From: an uncultured Emticicia sp.
GTDB lineage: Bacteria; Bacteroidota; Bacteroidia; Cytophagales; Spirosomataceae
Reading direction: 5' to 3'
DNA length: 64,000 nucleotides
NCBI RefSeq assembly: GCF_937903345.1
Contig: NZ_CALCZQ010000052.1
Span: 1 to 64,000, forward strand
Positions within the stretch are counted from its first letter, which is position 1; each line of letters starts with the position of its first letter. The notes below the pieces were generated by a model. It was given only the letters and a program-made list of their open reading frames with translations, did not search any database and was not told where the DNA came from. Both the position numbers and the translations under genes were made by a program. This document shows positions 24,509-33,315 of this stretch, one piece after another.

Positions 24509-26638
24509 TCAATGCAAAAAATTTTGAAAAGCTAGGTTTGTTCTTAAAACTTCATATTTTCCTTCTTGGACAATCTGACCTTTATCCATTAAAATAACTT
24601 TATCGCATTGCTGCATGATGCTCTCTTTTTTTGTTTCAATGATCACTGTTGTTGATTTTTCGGACGAAAAAATAAAGGCAATGATTGCTTCCAACTCGGC
24701 TTGACTGAATGAATCGAAACAGTTTGAGAGTATCAGCAGGCGTGGCTGCAAGAGCAGACAGCGGGCTAAAATCAGTTTGGTTTTGAAACTATCGGAAAAC
24801 TGCCGACCACCCGATAATATTTGTGTTTGAAGACCTTCTTTTAGTTTGCCGATACTTTCGCTTAGTTGAAGACCATCAAGTACTTCCTGAATTCTTGCAC
24901 CTGTAAGTTCTATTCGGTTGAGTGAAATGTTTTCCAAAATTGTGCCATCAAAAATTGCATCAACAGTTTGATTTTTCTTAACATACTTAAAGAAATGTTC
25001 TTGTTGAATATCCCGCATTGAAATCCCATCGTAGGTGATAAGTCCTTGATAATTTCCTAAAATCCCTGCTAAAACTTTTAAGAAAGTCTCTTTTCCAGAG
25101 CCATTCATACCCGAAACCGCAATTTTCTCAGAAGGATTTATTTTCAAGTTTATGTTATTCAATACATAATCAGGATTATCTTCAAATTTGTATCTGAGGC
25201 CTTTGAGTTCAAGACCGATTCCCTGTTTGCTACTATCCAAATGTCTTAAAACACCTTTGTGATTTTCGAGGGGAAGGTCAGATATTTGACCAAGTTTATC
25301 GACTGCAGTAAGTAAATCAAAAATCGAATCGAATGATAATATTACTTTTTCTACCGAACTCACAACTAAAACTATTATGATTTCAGAAGCCACAAACTGT
25401 CCGATGGTAATTTGCAAATTTACGACTAGATATGTTCCCAGAATCAACAATCCGCCTACCACCAAAACTTTAAAAAATACGGCATTATAAAAAAGAATGA
25501 GTAAATATCTAAAGTATTTTTGACGGTATTTTAGGTAATTACCTGTTAAATATTCCATTTTTTGAAGAGGAAAATTTTGTCCTCCCGTAATTTTAAATAC
25601 GGATACCATTCGTGCCATATCTTGCAACCAATAAGCTATTTTGAACTTATACTTCGATTTTACGATATTGGCATCTAGCAATCTTTTCCCATAAATTCTA
25701 ATGACCACGAAAATGATTAAAACCGTAAGTAAAGCAAAGCCTATAAATAAAGGATGGTAAGCCGAAAGTAGTAAAAGTCCAAAAATGATTTGAATAAGGG
25801 CTGCGGTTACATCAATCAAGATTTTTGGAAGTGTTTTTTGAATCGTTATGATGTCGAAAAAGCGATTCATCAATTCGGGTGGGTAAAAGTTTCTAAGTGC
25901 TTCGGTCTTGATGTGCGTAATGCGATAAGTATATTCAAATGCCGATTTGATAAAAAGCCGTTCTTGCAGATATTCTACAATAGTTAGCTGCATGACCTGC
26001 ATGACCCCAGAAAGAATCAAGGCCAAAATAACCAAACCAATTAGGATATAAATTGAGCTGAAATAAACTCCACCTTGCACAAAACCAATAATGGCTTGAA
26101 TACCGAGCGGTAAAGCCAAACTAATTGTACCAATCAAGATGGCATATACGTAGATTGAATAAATATCTCTTCGCTCAATCCGAAGCATATTGACCAAACG
26201 CTTGAAAGGTGATTGTTTTACAATTTCTTGATTTGCTTCATTGGAGATAGACTCAACAGGAAAAAATGTAAAAAGCTGGACTTTCTCTGAAGAAACATCC
26301 AGCTTTTCTAAGGTACTTTTGATGGGTAATAAACCTTCACCAGTGATTTTAAATGCTTTTTGCTCTTTGTTTTTTTTGCTCGGAACAAAGAAGTATGCTT
26401 CACCACCACCATCAAAAAAAAGAAATGGTGTGGTGGTTTTTTTTTCAAATTCTTTAATTTGGCTAAATTCAACCGAGTTTTCTATTAGAAATACTCCTTT
26501 TTTTTCGATATTACTGCGAAGTTCAGTAATAAAATCTTCTTTCGATGTAAAAGTTGGGTTACTCAACCCCAGGTAGTTACTAAACTCAAAGTAGAAGGCT
26601 AATTTTTCTAAAATACTTCTTAATATTGTTTCATTCAT
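24509..26638 (-). CDS. Type I-secretion-like ABC transporter with degenerate ATPase domain
   Basis: A 709-residue half-transporter. Residues 1-135 are a soluble N-terminal domain, not a C39 peptidase since no Cys-His pattern is seen. Residues 155-435 hold about six transmembrane helices (for example 161-180, 196-215, 276-316, 380-425). Residues 473-709 form the nucleotide-binding domain. Walker A is SGMNGSGKETF (509-519) with Glu517 where Ser/Thr normally binds magnesium. The signature LSGGRQ (608-613) is intact. Walker B reads LLILSNCFDS, with S638-N639 replacing Asp-Glu, and the switch region TVIIETKKES has Lys670 where His is expected. Export with HlyD and TolC partners is clear; ATP hydrolysis is doubtful. 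No cargo gene is adjacent. Confidence 0.88.
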   Translation of the reverse strand: MNETILRSILEKLAFYFEFSNYLGLSNPTFTSKEDFITELRSNIEKKGVFLIENSVEFSQIKEFEKKTTTPFLFFDGGGEAYFFVPSKKNKEQKAFKITGEGLLPIKSTLEKLDVSSEKVQLFTFFPVESISNEANQEIVKQSPFKRLVNMLRIERRDIYSIYVYAILIGTISLALPLGIQAIIGFVQGGVYFSSIYILIGLVILALILSGVMQVMQLTIVEYLQERLFIKSAFEYTYRITHIKTEALRNFYPPELMNRFFDIITIQKTLPKILIDVTAALIQIIFGLLLLSAYHPLFIGFALLTVLIIFVVIRIYGKRLLDANIVKSKYKFKIAYWLQDMARMVSVFKITGGQNFPLQKMEYLTGNYLKYRQKYFRYLLILFYNAVFFKVLVVGGLLILGTYLVVNLQITIGQFVASEIIIVLVVSSVEKVILSFDSIFDLLTAVDKLGQISDLPLENHKGVLRHLDSSKQGIGLELKGLRYKFEDNPDYVLNNINLKINPSEKIAVSGMNGSGKETFLKVLAGILGNYQGLITYDGISMRDIQQEHFFKYVKKNQTVDAIFDGTILENISLNRIELTGARIQEVLDGLQLSESIGKLKEGLQTQILSGGRQFSDSFKTKLILARCLLLQPRLLILSNCFDSFSQAELEAIIAFIFSSEKSTTVIIETKKESIMQQCDKVILMDKGQIVQEGKYEVLRTNLAFQNFLH

Positions 26639-26961
26639 AAATTTAAGACTTTTTGGATTTAGAGTTAACTAAAAATATTTTTGTCGTCCGTAAGTTCAAA
26701 CAAACATTATAAATTTATTGTTCAAACTATCCTAACCGCAAAATATTAAATAGCAACACTTCAACAACGAAAAGGCCTGTTTTTGGTTCTTTTTTACAGC
26801 AAAATTTGAATTTTTGCCTTTATAATCCAAATTAGAATATCATTAGAAAAAGGTTTTGAGCTTTCTTAAAAATTAAAAATAAGTAAAAATACTCATTTTT
26901 ACTTGCAGAAGTAATGAACTGCTTTTTGATAGATTTTGAATACTATTACTTGAAATATTCT
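26639..26961. other. Non-coding intergenic region
   Basis: About 320 AT-rich bases upstream of the exporter operon and downstream of the S41 peptidase gene, both on the minus strand. It should hold the exporter promoter, but I could not fix one. The only clear element is the terminator at 26881. Confidence 0.4.
26881..26904 (-). terminator. Terminator of the S41 peptidase gene
   Basis: Perfect 10-bp stem AAGTAAAAAT/ATTTTTACTT with 4-base loop; on the minus strand it is followed by ATTTTTAATTTTT. Confidence 0.7.
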
Positions 26962-28293
26962 TTATTTTTCAATCAAGCTTCTAGTAAAATACATAATACT
27001 ATCTTCTCCAGCTAAAAAATCTCTATAAGTCTGTTTGACTTCAAAAGTAGGCTTTAAATGAAGCTCGGTAGTGGTGTTATAATTGATTTTAAGCAGCGGC
27101 AAACTTACCATAAATTGTGTATTGGGTAATGTAAAAGATGTAAACTCGCCAGCCGAGGAGCCATCTGCAGCTCCACCACAAGTTGTTCCAATCAAAGCAA
27201 CGTTTTCTTGGTTTTTGAGATGTGCCGCTAAATAAACCGCTGTCGAAAAAGTACCTTCATTGGTTAAGACATAAATATTTCCTTTAAATATATTTTCGTT
27301 GATAGGGTCATAAAACTGATTGTACGAAAGCCTCTTTTTCTTGGCTTTTACAGTGGAATCACTACTGATTTGGTATCTTTGATAGGGTTTTTTGAGCAAA
27401 TATTTGAGTATTTCATCAGCATAATCGAGGCCGCCACCTGCATTATTTCTAACATCAATTATGAGGTTTTTTGATTGTTTCTCAGCGATTTTCCTGAAAA
27501 TTCCTTGAATTTCATTGCGAAAATTACCATTTTCAAACTCGTTTCCATCAAAACTTCTGATACGTAGAACTGATGTCTTAGCGGTGTTTTCGCTCAAATA
27601 GATATTTTTGTAGAAATCGGTATTTTTAATTGGATTTCGCTCGGCTTCCATTTCTCTAAGATACGCCAAAGGTTGTGTCTTAACGCTCAGATTTTTAATT
27701 CCTTTGTCGAGCCTAACTTTTAGGGTTAGTTCATCTTGCTCATCAAAAAACAAGTAAAGTAATCTTCTAAAATTACGTTGGAAGTAATATGCATCTACGT
27801 CAGCATTTGAACCATCGCCATTCTGGAAAGTATATTTTGATAGATTTTTGAGTAGTTTGGGTATCGGAATATCTTCAATCGCCAAAATTTCTGAGCCTTT
27901 AGTCAGTAAATTATTCTCCGATAAGTTTCTAGATACATAAACTTTGTCATCGAAAAGAACCACTTCCGTTGGCAAGAATTTCGGATTGACATTATTGGGT
28001 TTAATCAGACGCTCGTCAACAAAAATAGAAGTATGCCCGCACTGAATAGCACGTGTGAGATTTAGATAGTGTACGAATGTTTGTTTGATATTGAGTGGCC
28101 GCTCGACTTTGTATAATGAGTCATAAATATGCTGAAAACGACTCTGCTCAATAAATTTGTAAGGATTTGGATGGATTTCCTCAATGCGTTCTTTCAGAAA
28201 TGCCAAATCAGCTCGTAACTCAATAGGGGAGAAGTTTTGCCCAAAACTCTTCGTAAAGCTAAAAACTAAAAACAAGAGAAGAATTTTAGGCAT
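26962..28293 (-). CDS. S41-family peptidase, exported
   Basis: A 443-residue protein with a signal peptide (about 1-18, TKSFG). It carries the S41 catalytic fold: LIIDVRNNAGGGLDYADEI (277-295) lining the active site and YVLTNEGTFSTAVYLAA with the nucleophile Ser350, followed by GTTCGGAADGSSAGEF. A central segment (about 105-195) is compatible with a PDZ-like domain (ILAIEDIPIPKLLKNL). There is no tail-specific protease N-terminal domain, so this is the simpler tricorn/interphotoreceptor type common in Bacteroidota. The substrate is unknown; the location should be periplasm or outside. It stands alone with its own terminator. Confidence 0.88.
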   Translation of the reverse strand: MPKILLLFLVFSFTKSFGQNFSPIELRADLAFLKERIEEIHPNPYKFIEQSRFQHIYDSLYKVERPLNIKQTFVHYLNLTRAIQCGHTSIFVDERLIKPNNVNPKFLPTEVVLFDDKVYVSRNLSENNLLTKGSEILAIEDIPIPKLLKNLSKYTFQNGDGSNADVDAYYFQRNFRRLLYLFFDEQDELTLKVRLDKGIKNLSVKTQPLAYLREMEAERNPIKNTDFYKNIYLSENTAKTSVLRIRSFDGNEFENGNFRNEIQGIFRKIAEKQSKNLIIDVRNNAGGGLDYADEILKYLLKKPYQRYQISSDSTVKAKKKRLSYNQFYDPINENIFKGNIYVLTNEGTFSTAVYLAAHLKNQENVALIGTTCGGAADGSSAGEFTSFTLPNTQFMVSLPLLKINYNTTTELHLKPTFEVKQTYRDFLAGEDSIMYFTRSLIEK

Positions 28294-28415
28294 TTGGGGT
28301 GTTTACGAAAAGATTTAATCTTTAAACGAAAAAATGTCGAGAATTATTTGTGAATATTTTAAGTTTTACCACTAAGAATAAATTGGTGTTTGTTAATGAT
28401 AAAAAATATACTTTC

Positions 28416-29108
28416 TCAACTATATCTATCATTTCGCCAAGGATAGGCCGTATTTGAGTATCCTCTTTCTTCCCAAAAACCTAATTTATTTTTTGTCAAA
28501 AACTCAATTCTCTTTATCCATTTCGAGCCTTTCCATGCGTAAAGTTGTGGGGTAATCATGCGTGCTGGGCCGCCGTGTTCTTTGGCCAAAGGTTCTTTAT
28601 AAACTGTGTGAGCAATTAATACATCTGGTTTTAGAGCTTCTTCGAGCGAAACATTGGTAGTGTAAGTATCGTAGCCGTAACACATAATATGCGTAGCAGT
28701 TTCTTTTGGTTGCACGATTGCTGCCAAATCAATTAAACGAACGCCTTTCCAAACCATGTCCATCTTAGACCACGTAGTTACACAGTGAAAATCGCTGGTA
28801 TCTTCTACTTGTGGCAATGCCATGAAATCTTCCCATGTTAGCACAACCGGGTTTTCAACTTCGCCGTTGATTGTCAAACGCCAACGGTCGGGCGTAATAT
28901 CTGGGTGATAACCCAAATCAAGCACTGGCCACTTCACGGTATTTATCTGTCCGACAGGCAATTGCGGCATTCCATGTCGATTAATAGTCCCTGTTCCCAT
29001 CGGCTTTTCATCGGCCATTGAAGGGGTTGTTTTTATTTTATCTTCAAACCGAGCTTTGAGCTTCATGCGAGCGTCAATTATCCGGTCAAGTTTGGTTTGT
29101 TCTTCCAT
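28416..29108 (-). CDS. Sulfite-oxidase-fold molybdopterin oxidoreductase, cytoplasmic
   Basis: A 230-residue compact member of the MsrP/sulfite oxidase fold. The molybdenum-ligand cysteine is C109 in SDFHCVTTWSKMD; other family marks are WRLTINGEVENPVVLTWEDF, VWKGVRLIDLA, YDTYTTNVSLEEAL, AHTVYKEPLAKEHGGPARM and YAWKGSKWIKRIEF. It has no signal or twin-arginine peptide and no haem motif, so it probably acts in the cytoplasm with an unknown acceptor. It needs molybdopterin, whose assembly partners MoaD and MoeB are encoded elsewhere in the window. It is read toward 28416 away from pruA, which ends 167 bp before its start on the same strand. Confidence 0.88.
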   Translation of the reverse strand: MEEQTKLDRIIDARMKLKARFEDKIKTTPSMADEKPMGTGTINRHGMPQLPVGQINTVKWPVLDLGYHPDITPDRWRLTINGEVENPVVLTWEDFMALPQVEDTSDFHCVTTWSKMDMVWKGVRLIDLAAIVQPKETATHIMCYGYDTYTTNVSLEEALKPDVLIAHTVYKEPLAKEHGGPARMITPQLYAWKGSKWIKRIEFLTKNKLGFWEERGYSNTAYPWRNDRYS

Positions 29109-29169
29109 TGTAAATGTTTAAATATTAGAACATAATTTACAGAATTTTGTTCTATCTCGTCCATTAAAA

Positions 29170-29251
29170 TTACCACAGAGGCACAGAGAACACTAATTTT
29201 CACGGAGAAAGCACTCTGTGTAAATCTATGTAATCGGTGCCTCCGTGGTTA
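29170..29251. repeat. ACCACAGAGGCAC inverted repeat
   Basis: TTACCACAGAGGCAC (29170-29184) pairs with GTGCCTCCGTGGTTA (29237-29251) with two mismatches, and an inner pair CACAGAG/CTCTGTG (29182-29188 with 29214-29220) offers another fold. Elements of this CACAGAGGCACAGAG type recur between genes in many environmental bacteria. Confidence 0.6.
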
Positions 29252-29274
29252 CGAAAATTTATAAAAAGGAGATT

Positions 29275-30906
29275 TTACTCTTCCCCCAAAAATGGATATT
29301 TATAATCGCTTGGCGAAATGAAAGTTTCTTTGATTGTGCGTGGTTGAACCCAACGATAAAGATTCAAAATCGAACCTGCTTTGTCGTTTGTTCCCGATGC
29401 TCTAGCACCGCCAAACGGCTGTTGACCAACAACTGCACCCGTTGGTTTATCGTTGATGTAAAAATTGCCAGCTGAATTGACTAATTTTTTCATGGCCAAA
29501 TCAATTGCGTATCTATCTTGTGAGAAAATTGCACCTGTAAGGGCATAAGGTGAAGTCGCGTCAACTAATTCAAGTGTTTTTTCAAAATTTTGTGGTTCGT
29601 AAACGTAGATCGTTAGCACAGGTCCGAAGATTTCTTCGCACATCGTTGTATAATTTGGGTCGGTTGTTTGCAGAATCGTTGGTTCAACAAAATAACCTTT
29701 TGATTTATCTCCATTTCCGCCCGCAATCACTGTTATTTTATCACTTTTCTTGGCAATATTGATGTAACCCATGATTTTATCAAAAGATTTTTCATCAATA
29801 ACTGCATTCACGAAGTTTGAAAAATCTTCAGTTCCGCCTATCTTTATTTCTTCCAAATTGGTAATTAATTGCTCTTTTACTGCTGGCCAAATAGTTGATG
29901 GAATGTATGCACGAGAAGCTGCCGAACATTTTTGTCCTTGATATTCAAATGCACCTCGCACTAAACCTGTTGCCAAAGCCTTCACATCGGCCGATTCGTG
30001 AGCCATTACGAAGTCTTTTCCACCAGTTTCACCAACAATGCGTGGATAAGTCTTGAATTTTGAAATATTCTCACCTATTGTCTGCCAAATTGTTTGGAAA
30101 ACTTTTGTGCTACCTGTAAAATGAATTCCTGCAAAATCTGAGTGTTTGAAAATAATATCTCCAGCCACTGGGCCGTCAACATAAATCAAGTTAATTACGC
30201 CATCAGGCAAGCCTGCTTCACGCAAAACCTCCATGATTACGTTGGCCGAATATATTTGTGGGTAAGCTGGTTTCCAAACAGTTACGTTACCCATCATGGC
30301 TACGCTGGCAGGAAGATTTCCTGCGATGGCCGTAAAGTTGAAAGGTGTAAGAGCAAAAACAAATCCTTCGAGCGGACGATATTCAACACGATTCCACAAT
30401 CCACGCCCTGATTCTGGCTGACCAGCATAAATTTGTTGCATGAAATAGACATTGAAACGTAAAAAGTCGATAAACTCACAAGCCGCGTCGATTTCGGCTT
30501 GGTAAGCATTTTTCGACTGTCCGAGCATCGTAGCGGCATTGATTTTTGCACGATAAGGCCCAGCTAAAAGGTCGGCAGCTTTTAAGAAAATACTTGCACG
30601 GTGTTCCCAAGAAAGATTTGCCCAGTTTTCACGAGCAGCCAAAGCGGCATCAATGGCTTTGTGTACGTGTGAAGCATCTCCTTCGCTGGCATAACCTATT
30701 ACGTGCTGGTGGTCATGTGGCGGTGAAAGTTTGATTTTAGTATCGGTATGTATAAGTTCAGAACCAATGTACATCGGAACTTCGATGACTTTTGATCGAG
30801 CTTCGGCAATTGCTTTTTTGAGAGCAATTTTTTCAGCAGAACCTGCTGCATAATTTAAAACAGGCTCATTGATTGGCGATGGAACTTTAAAAAAGGCGTT
30901 ATTCAT
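29275..30906 (-). CDS. pruA: L-glutamate gamma-semialdehyde (P5C) dehydrogenase
   Basis: A 543-residue aldehyde dehydrogenase converting glutamate-gamma-semialdehyde to glutamate with NAD, the second step of proline breakdown. Family marks are LTPFNFTAIAGNLP (186-199), IHFTGSTKVFQTIW (NAD site), RIVGETGGKDFVMAH with general base E293, EYQGQKCSAASRAYIP with nucleophile C327, and EEIFGPVLTIYVY. The long N-terminus and the ETGGKD sequence are typical of the stand-alone eukaryote/Bacteroidota form rather than PutA fusions. No proline dehydrogenase gene is present in the window. An AraC-type regulator lies directly upstream on the same strand (31008). Confidence 0.95.
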   Translation of the reverse strand: MNNAFFKVPSPINEPVLNYAAGSAEKIALKKAIAEARSKVIEVPMYIGSELIHTDTKIKLSPPHDHQHVIGYASEGDASHVHKAIDAALAARENWANLSWEHRASIFLKAADLLAGPYRAKINAATMLGQSKNAYQAEIDAACEFIDFLRFNVYFMQQIYAGQPESGRGLWNRVEYRPLEGFVFALTPFNFTAIAGNLPASVAMMGNVTVWKPAYPQIYSANVIMEVLREAGLPDGVINLIYVDGPVAGDIIFKHSDFAGIHFTGSTKVFQTIWQTIGENISKFKTYPRIVGETGGKDFVMAHESADVKALATGLVRGAFEYQGQKCSAASRAYIPSTIWPAVKEQLITNLEEIKIGGTEDFSNFVNAVIDEKSFDKIMGYINIAKKSDKITVIAGGNGDKSKGYFVEPTILQTTDPNYTTMCEEIFGPVLTIYVYEPQNFEKTLELVDATSPYALTGAIFSQDRYAIDLAMKKLVNSAGNFYINDKPTGAVVGQQPFGGARASGTNDKAGSILNLYRWVQPRTIKETFISPSDYKYPFLGEE

Positions 30907-31007
30907 TGTTGAAGAAGTTTTGTTGATTTTCGAGGGCGAAATTAGTGAAAAGATTTTAATAGAAATTTGATTCCCTACTTTTTTGTTCCTCTTTGGGGTA
31001 ACTCTTG

Positions 31008-31847
31008 CTAGTGATTTGATTTATACTCTCTTGGACTCATTCCTTTCAGCTGTTTAAAAGTTTTATTGAAGTGGGAGATATTATTGAAGCCTACTTCAAA
31101 ACAAATATCGGCGATGGGTTTGTTTTCAAATAATAAACGGCAGGCTTGATTTATTCGATATTCGTTTACAAAATCAGTATAAGTGATATGAGAAATTTTT
31201 TTGAAATATCGACAAAAAGATGGAATGGTCAAATTTGCCAAATCGGCTACTGCCCGAATATCAACATTTTTTTGGTAATTCTTCTCTACGTATTCATAAA
31301 CTTTGTTGATCCGGTCTTCGTCTTTATGATTAAAATCAAAGCGTTTATCAGCGGCATTTAGCACCGAAAATTCTGTGGTTGTAGCGAGTATTTCAAAAAT
31401 CTTTAATAGTTCAACAAGCCTTTCAAAATTTGAAAATGTGAGCATTTTTTGAAGTTTGGCGGCTACAATTTTTCGGGATTTTCCTTGAAATGAAAGCCCT
31501 TGTTTTGCTCGCTCGAAAAGCTTTCTAATATGCTGTAATTCTGGCTTTTGCATGAATTCCTCACCCAAAAAATCTTTGCGGAGTTGTACCACTATTTCTT
31601 CATGTTCGCCAATAACACCGTAGCCAAAGCCAGTATGCGGTAAATCGGGTCCGATGAAAACCAATTCGCCTTCTTCATAATTTTTTAGATGTTCTCCAAT
31701 GTGCAATTTACCTGACCCTTTTCTAACAAAAACAATTTCGTATTCAGGGTGATAATGCCAGAAATATCGGTCATTTTCCGACTTCCAATGAATCAGACGA
31801 AATGAACTGCCAGTATCGGGGGAGATTTTTTCGTATTCTACTTTCAT
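31008..31847 (-). CDS. AraC-family transcriptional regulator with cupin domain
   Basis: A 279-residue regulator. The N-terminal cupin (about 15-100) shows FWHYHPEYEIVFVRKGSGK and LVFIGPDLPHTG. The C-terminal pair of helix-turn-helix motifs (about 180-279) shows NVDIRAVADLANLTIPSFCRYFKKI and PIADICFEVGFNNISHFNKTFKQLKGMSPREYK. It should bind a small effector, probably a sugar or carboxylate, through the cupin and activate a nearby or distant operon. It resembles, along its whole length, the regulator at 50566, sharing FLGEEF/FLGEKF and RAKQGLSF/RSKRGLSF blocks. The nearest downstream gene on its strand is pruA, a possible but unproven target. Confidence 0.92.
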   Translation of the reverse strand: MKVEYEKISPDTGSSFRLIHWKSENDRYFWHYHPEYEIVFVRKGSGKLHIGEHLKNYEEGELVFIGPDLPHTGFGYGVIGEHEEIVVQLRKDFLGEEFMQKPELQHIRKLFERAKQGLSFQGKSRKIVAAKLQKMLTFSNFERLVELLKIFEILATTTEFSVLNAADKRFDFNHKDEDRINKVYEYVEKNYQKNVDIRAVADLANLTIPSFCRYFKKISHITYTDFVNEYRINQACRLLFENKPIADICFEVGFNNISHFNKTFKQLKGMSPREYKSNH

Positions 31848-31949
31848 GCCTTATTATCATTATAAGCTAAACAAATATAATCATAATGTTAATAAAGCAC
31901 AAGTATTAGATAATAATGGAGTAGTTTTTATAGAGGATTTCAATGAATT

Positions 31950-31979
31950 TTGCATCAGAAAAAGGATTGATTACCTTTC
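31950..31979 (+). promoter_or_regulatory. Candidate promoter for a short transcript
   Basis: TTG (31950-31952), 19-base spacer and TACCTTTC (31972-31979), one base off the TAnnTTTG consensus. It drives the plus strand, divergent to the AraC gene. Confidence 0.45.
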
Positions 31980-31984
31980 TGAGA

Positions 31985-32050
31985 CAATCAGATATACTTT
32001 ACCTATGAAGAGTTTTTTGAGCGAAGCCAATGGTCTCGCTCATTTTTTTT
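31985..32050 (+). ncRNA. Candidate small RNA ending in a terminator
   Basis: Between the candidate promoter at 31950-31979 and a clean intrinsic terminator (stem GAGCGA at 32019-32024 with TCGCTC at 32036-32041, 11-base loop, then ATTTTTTTT) lies a 66-base stretch with no protein gene. No plus-strand gene lies upstream that would need this terminator; the flanking genes are both on the minus strand. It may be a small regulatory RNA. The transcript start is inferred from the promoter, not observed. Confidence 0.4.
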
Positions 32051-32120
32051 GCACTATTTTTAAGATTTTAAGATGCCCACGATTGACGATAAGAAAGTTT
32101 AATTATTGAGTTGATATTTC

Positions 32121-32696
32121 TCAAATTTTCTCTAAAAATTCAATCATTTTGGCTACCGCAATTCCACGGTGGCTTATTGGATTTTTTTCTTTCATAGTCA
32201 TTTCCGCAAAAGTTTGGTCGTAGCCTTCTGGTATAAAAATTGGGTCGTAACCAAAACCTTTTTCTCCGTGCCTTTCTTGTTTGATTTTTCCACGAACAAT
32301 TCCCTCGAAAAACTGAGATTCTCCATTAATTAGCAATGTAATTACGCTTCTAAATTGTGCTTCACGGTTTTCAACCCCTTTGAGGGTTTCGAGCAATTTA
32401 TCAATATTTTTCGAATGATTTCCATGCTCTCCTGCGTAACGTGCTGAGAAAACTCCAGGTTCGCCATTGAGTGCATCAACTTCCAAACCCGAATCATCGG
32501 CAATGCAATCAATCTGGAAACGCTCCCAAATATACATTGCTTTTTGTAGTGAATTGCCCTCGAAAGTATTTGCCGTTTCGGGAATATCATCAAAACAACC
32601 TATTTCGTTGAGGGTTTGTAACTGAAATTTTTCGCCCAAAAGTGCTTGTAATTCTTCTACTTTATGGGCATTATTTGTTGCTAAGCAGAGTTTCAT
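32121..32696 (-). CDS. rdgB: XTP/dITP pyrophosphatase RdgB/HAM1
   Basis: A 191-residue house-cleaning enzyme that hydrolyses dITP, dXTP and related non-canonical purine nucleotides to monophosphates, keeping them out of DNA and RNA. It starts with LCLATNNAHKVEELQALLG, the N-terminal T/SNxxK motif, and contains TFEGNSLQKA, ADDSGLEVDALNGEPGVFSARYAG (metal and base binding) and GFGYDPIFIPEGYDQTFAEM near the C-terminus with HRGIA. Length and order are those of the full family. It acts in the cytoplasm. There is no evident operon partner. Confidence 0.95.
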   Translation of the reverse strand: MKLCLATNNAHKVEELQALLGEKFQLQTLNEIGCFDDIPETANTFEGNSLQKAMYIWERFQIDCIADDSGLEVDALNGEPGVFSARYAGEHGNHSKNIDKLLETLKGVENREAQFRSVITLLINGESQFFEGIVRGKIKQERHGEKGFGYDPIFIPEGYDQTFAEMTMKEKNPISHRGIAVAKMIEFLEKI

Positions 32697-32777
32697 AGTT
32701 TTAAGTCTTCAGTAGTCAGATTGCAATGGGCAATTTTCGATTTTTGTTTTTAGTCTTCAATTACCAGTTTGCGAAAT

Positions 32778-33088
32778 TTAAATATATTTTTCTGGGTTTG
32801 GAATCATGTGATTAATTAGCCGTCCTACTTCTACACTTCTTTGAATGAAAGATATAAAAGTATTTTCATCAATGTATTTACAAGCAAATGCAAAGTCTAT
32901 CCAAACGTTCGTTTCGCTATTTTCGGCATCTGAATCAGTCAACTTTGAGATAAAATGAGTAGGGTACGTCTTTTTCTGTAAGCTTCTCCAATATTTGCAC
33001 ACACTGACCTTGAGGAACGCCTAATTTGGTCTGTATGTGCATATACTTCTTCTTTCGAAAATTCTTTACATACTTTAAAAATCTCCAT
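32778..33088 (-). pseudogene. Frameshifted four-helix-bundle protein (S23/IVP-like)
   Basis: Two frames together encode a four-helix-bundle protein of the 23S rRNA intervening-sequence/S23 type. The first frame, from ATG 33086-33088, reads MEIFKVCKEFSKEE, TDQIRRSSRSVCANIGEAYR and then leaves the family pattern. The second frame continues as YPTHFISKLTDSDAENSETN, WIDFAFACKYI and EVGRLINHMIPNPEKYI to the stop at 32778. The switch occurs near 32960, where one base appears to be missing before TACCCTACTCAT. The N-terminal residues usual in the family are also not in a clean frame. The family role is unknown; members occur inside rRNA inserts or beside retroelements, neither of which is seen here. 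Confidence 0.75.
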
Positions 33089-33315
33089 TGATAAAGAAAA
33101 TGCTTTAAAAAAAATCTTTAAAAGACGACATTGGCAGTATTGTTTTCAGTATGAATTTGGCAGTTTTGCATTATTACTATAACTTTCATAAGTATTGAGT
33201 ATACTAATAAAACAGTTTTTAGTAGGAAGTTAGCAGTCTTGCACCATTGACTATAACTTTAGCAAGTTTGAATATATGGACAAGTTTGAATCTGCAAAAA
33301 GCAGATAATTATCAC

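Noticed and set aside
31846..32109. Plus-strand frame of 87 codons between AraC and rdgB
   Set aside because: It runs straight through the intrinsic terminator at 32019-32050 and has no recognisable protein features.
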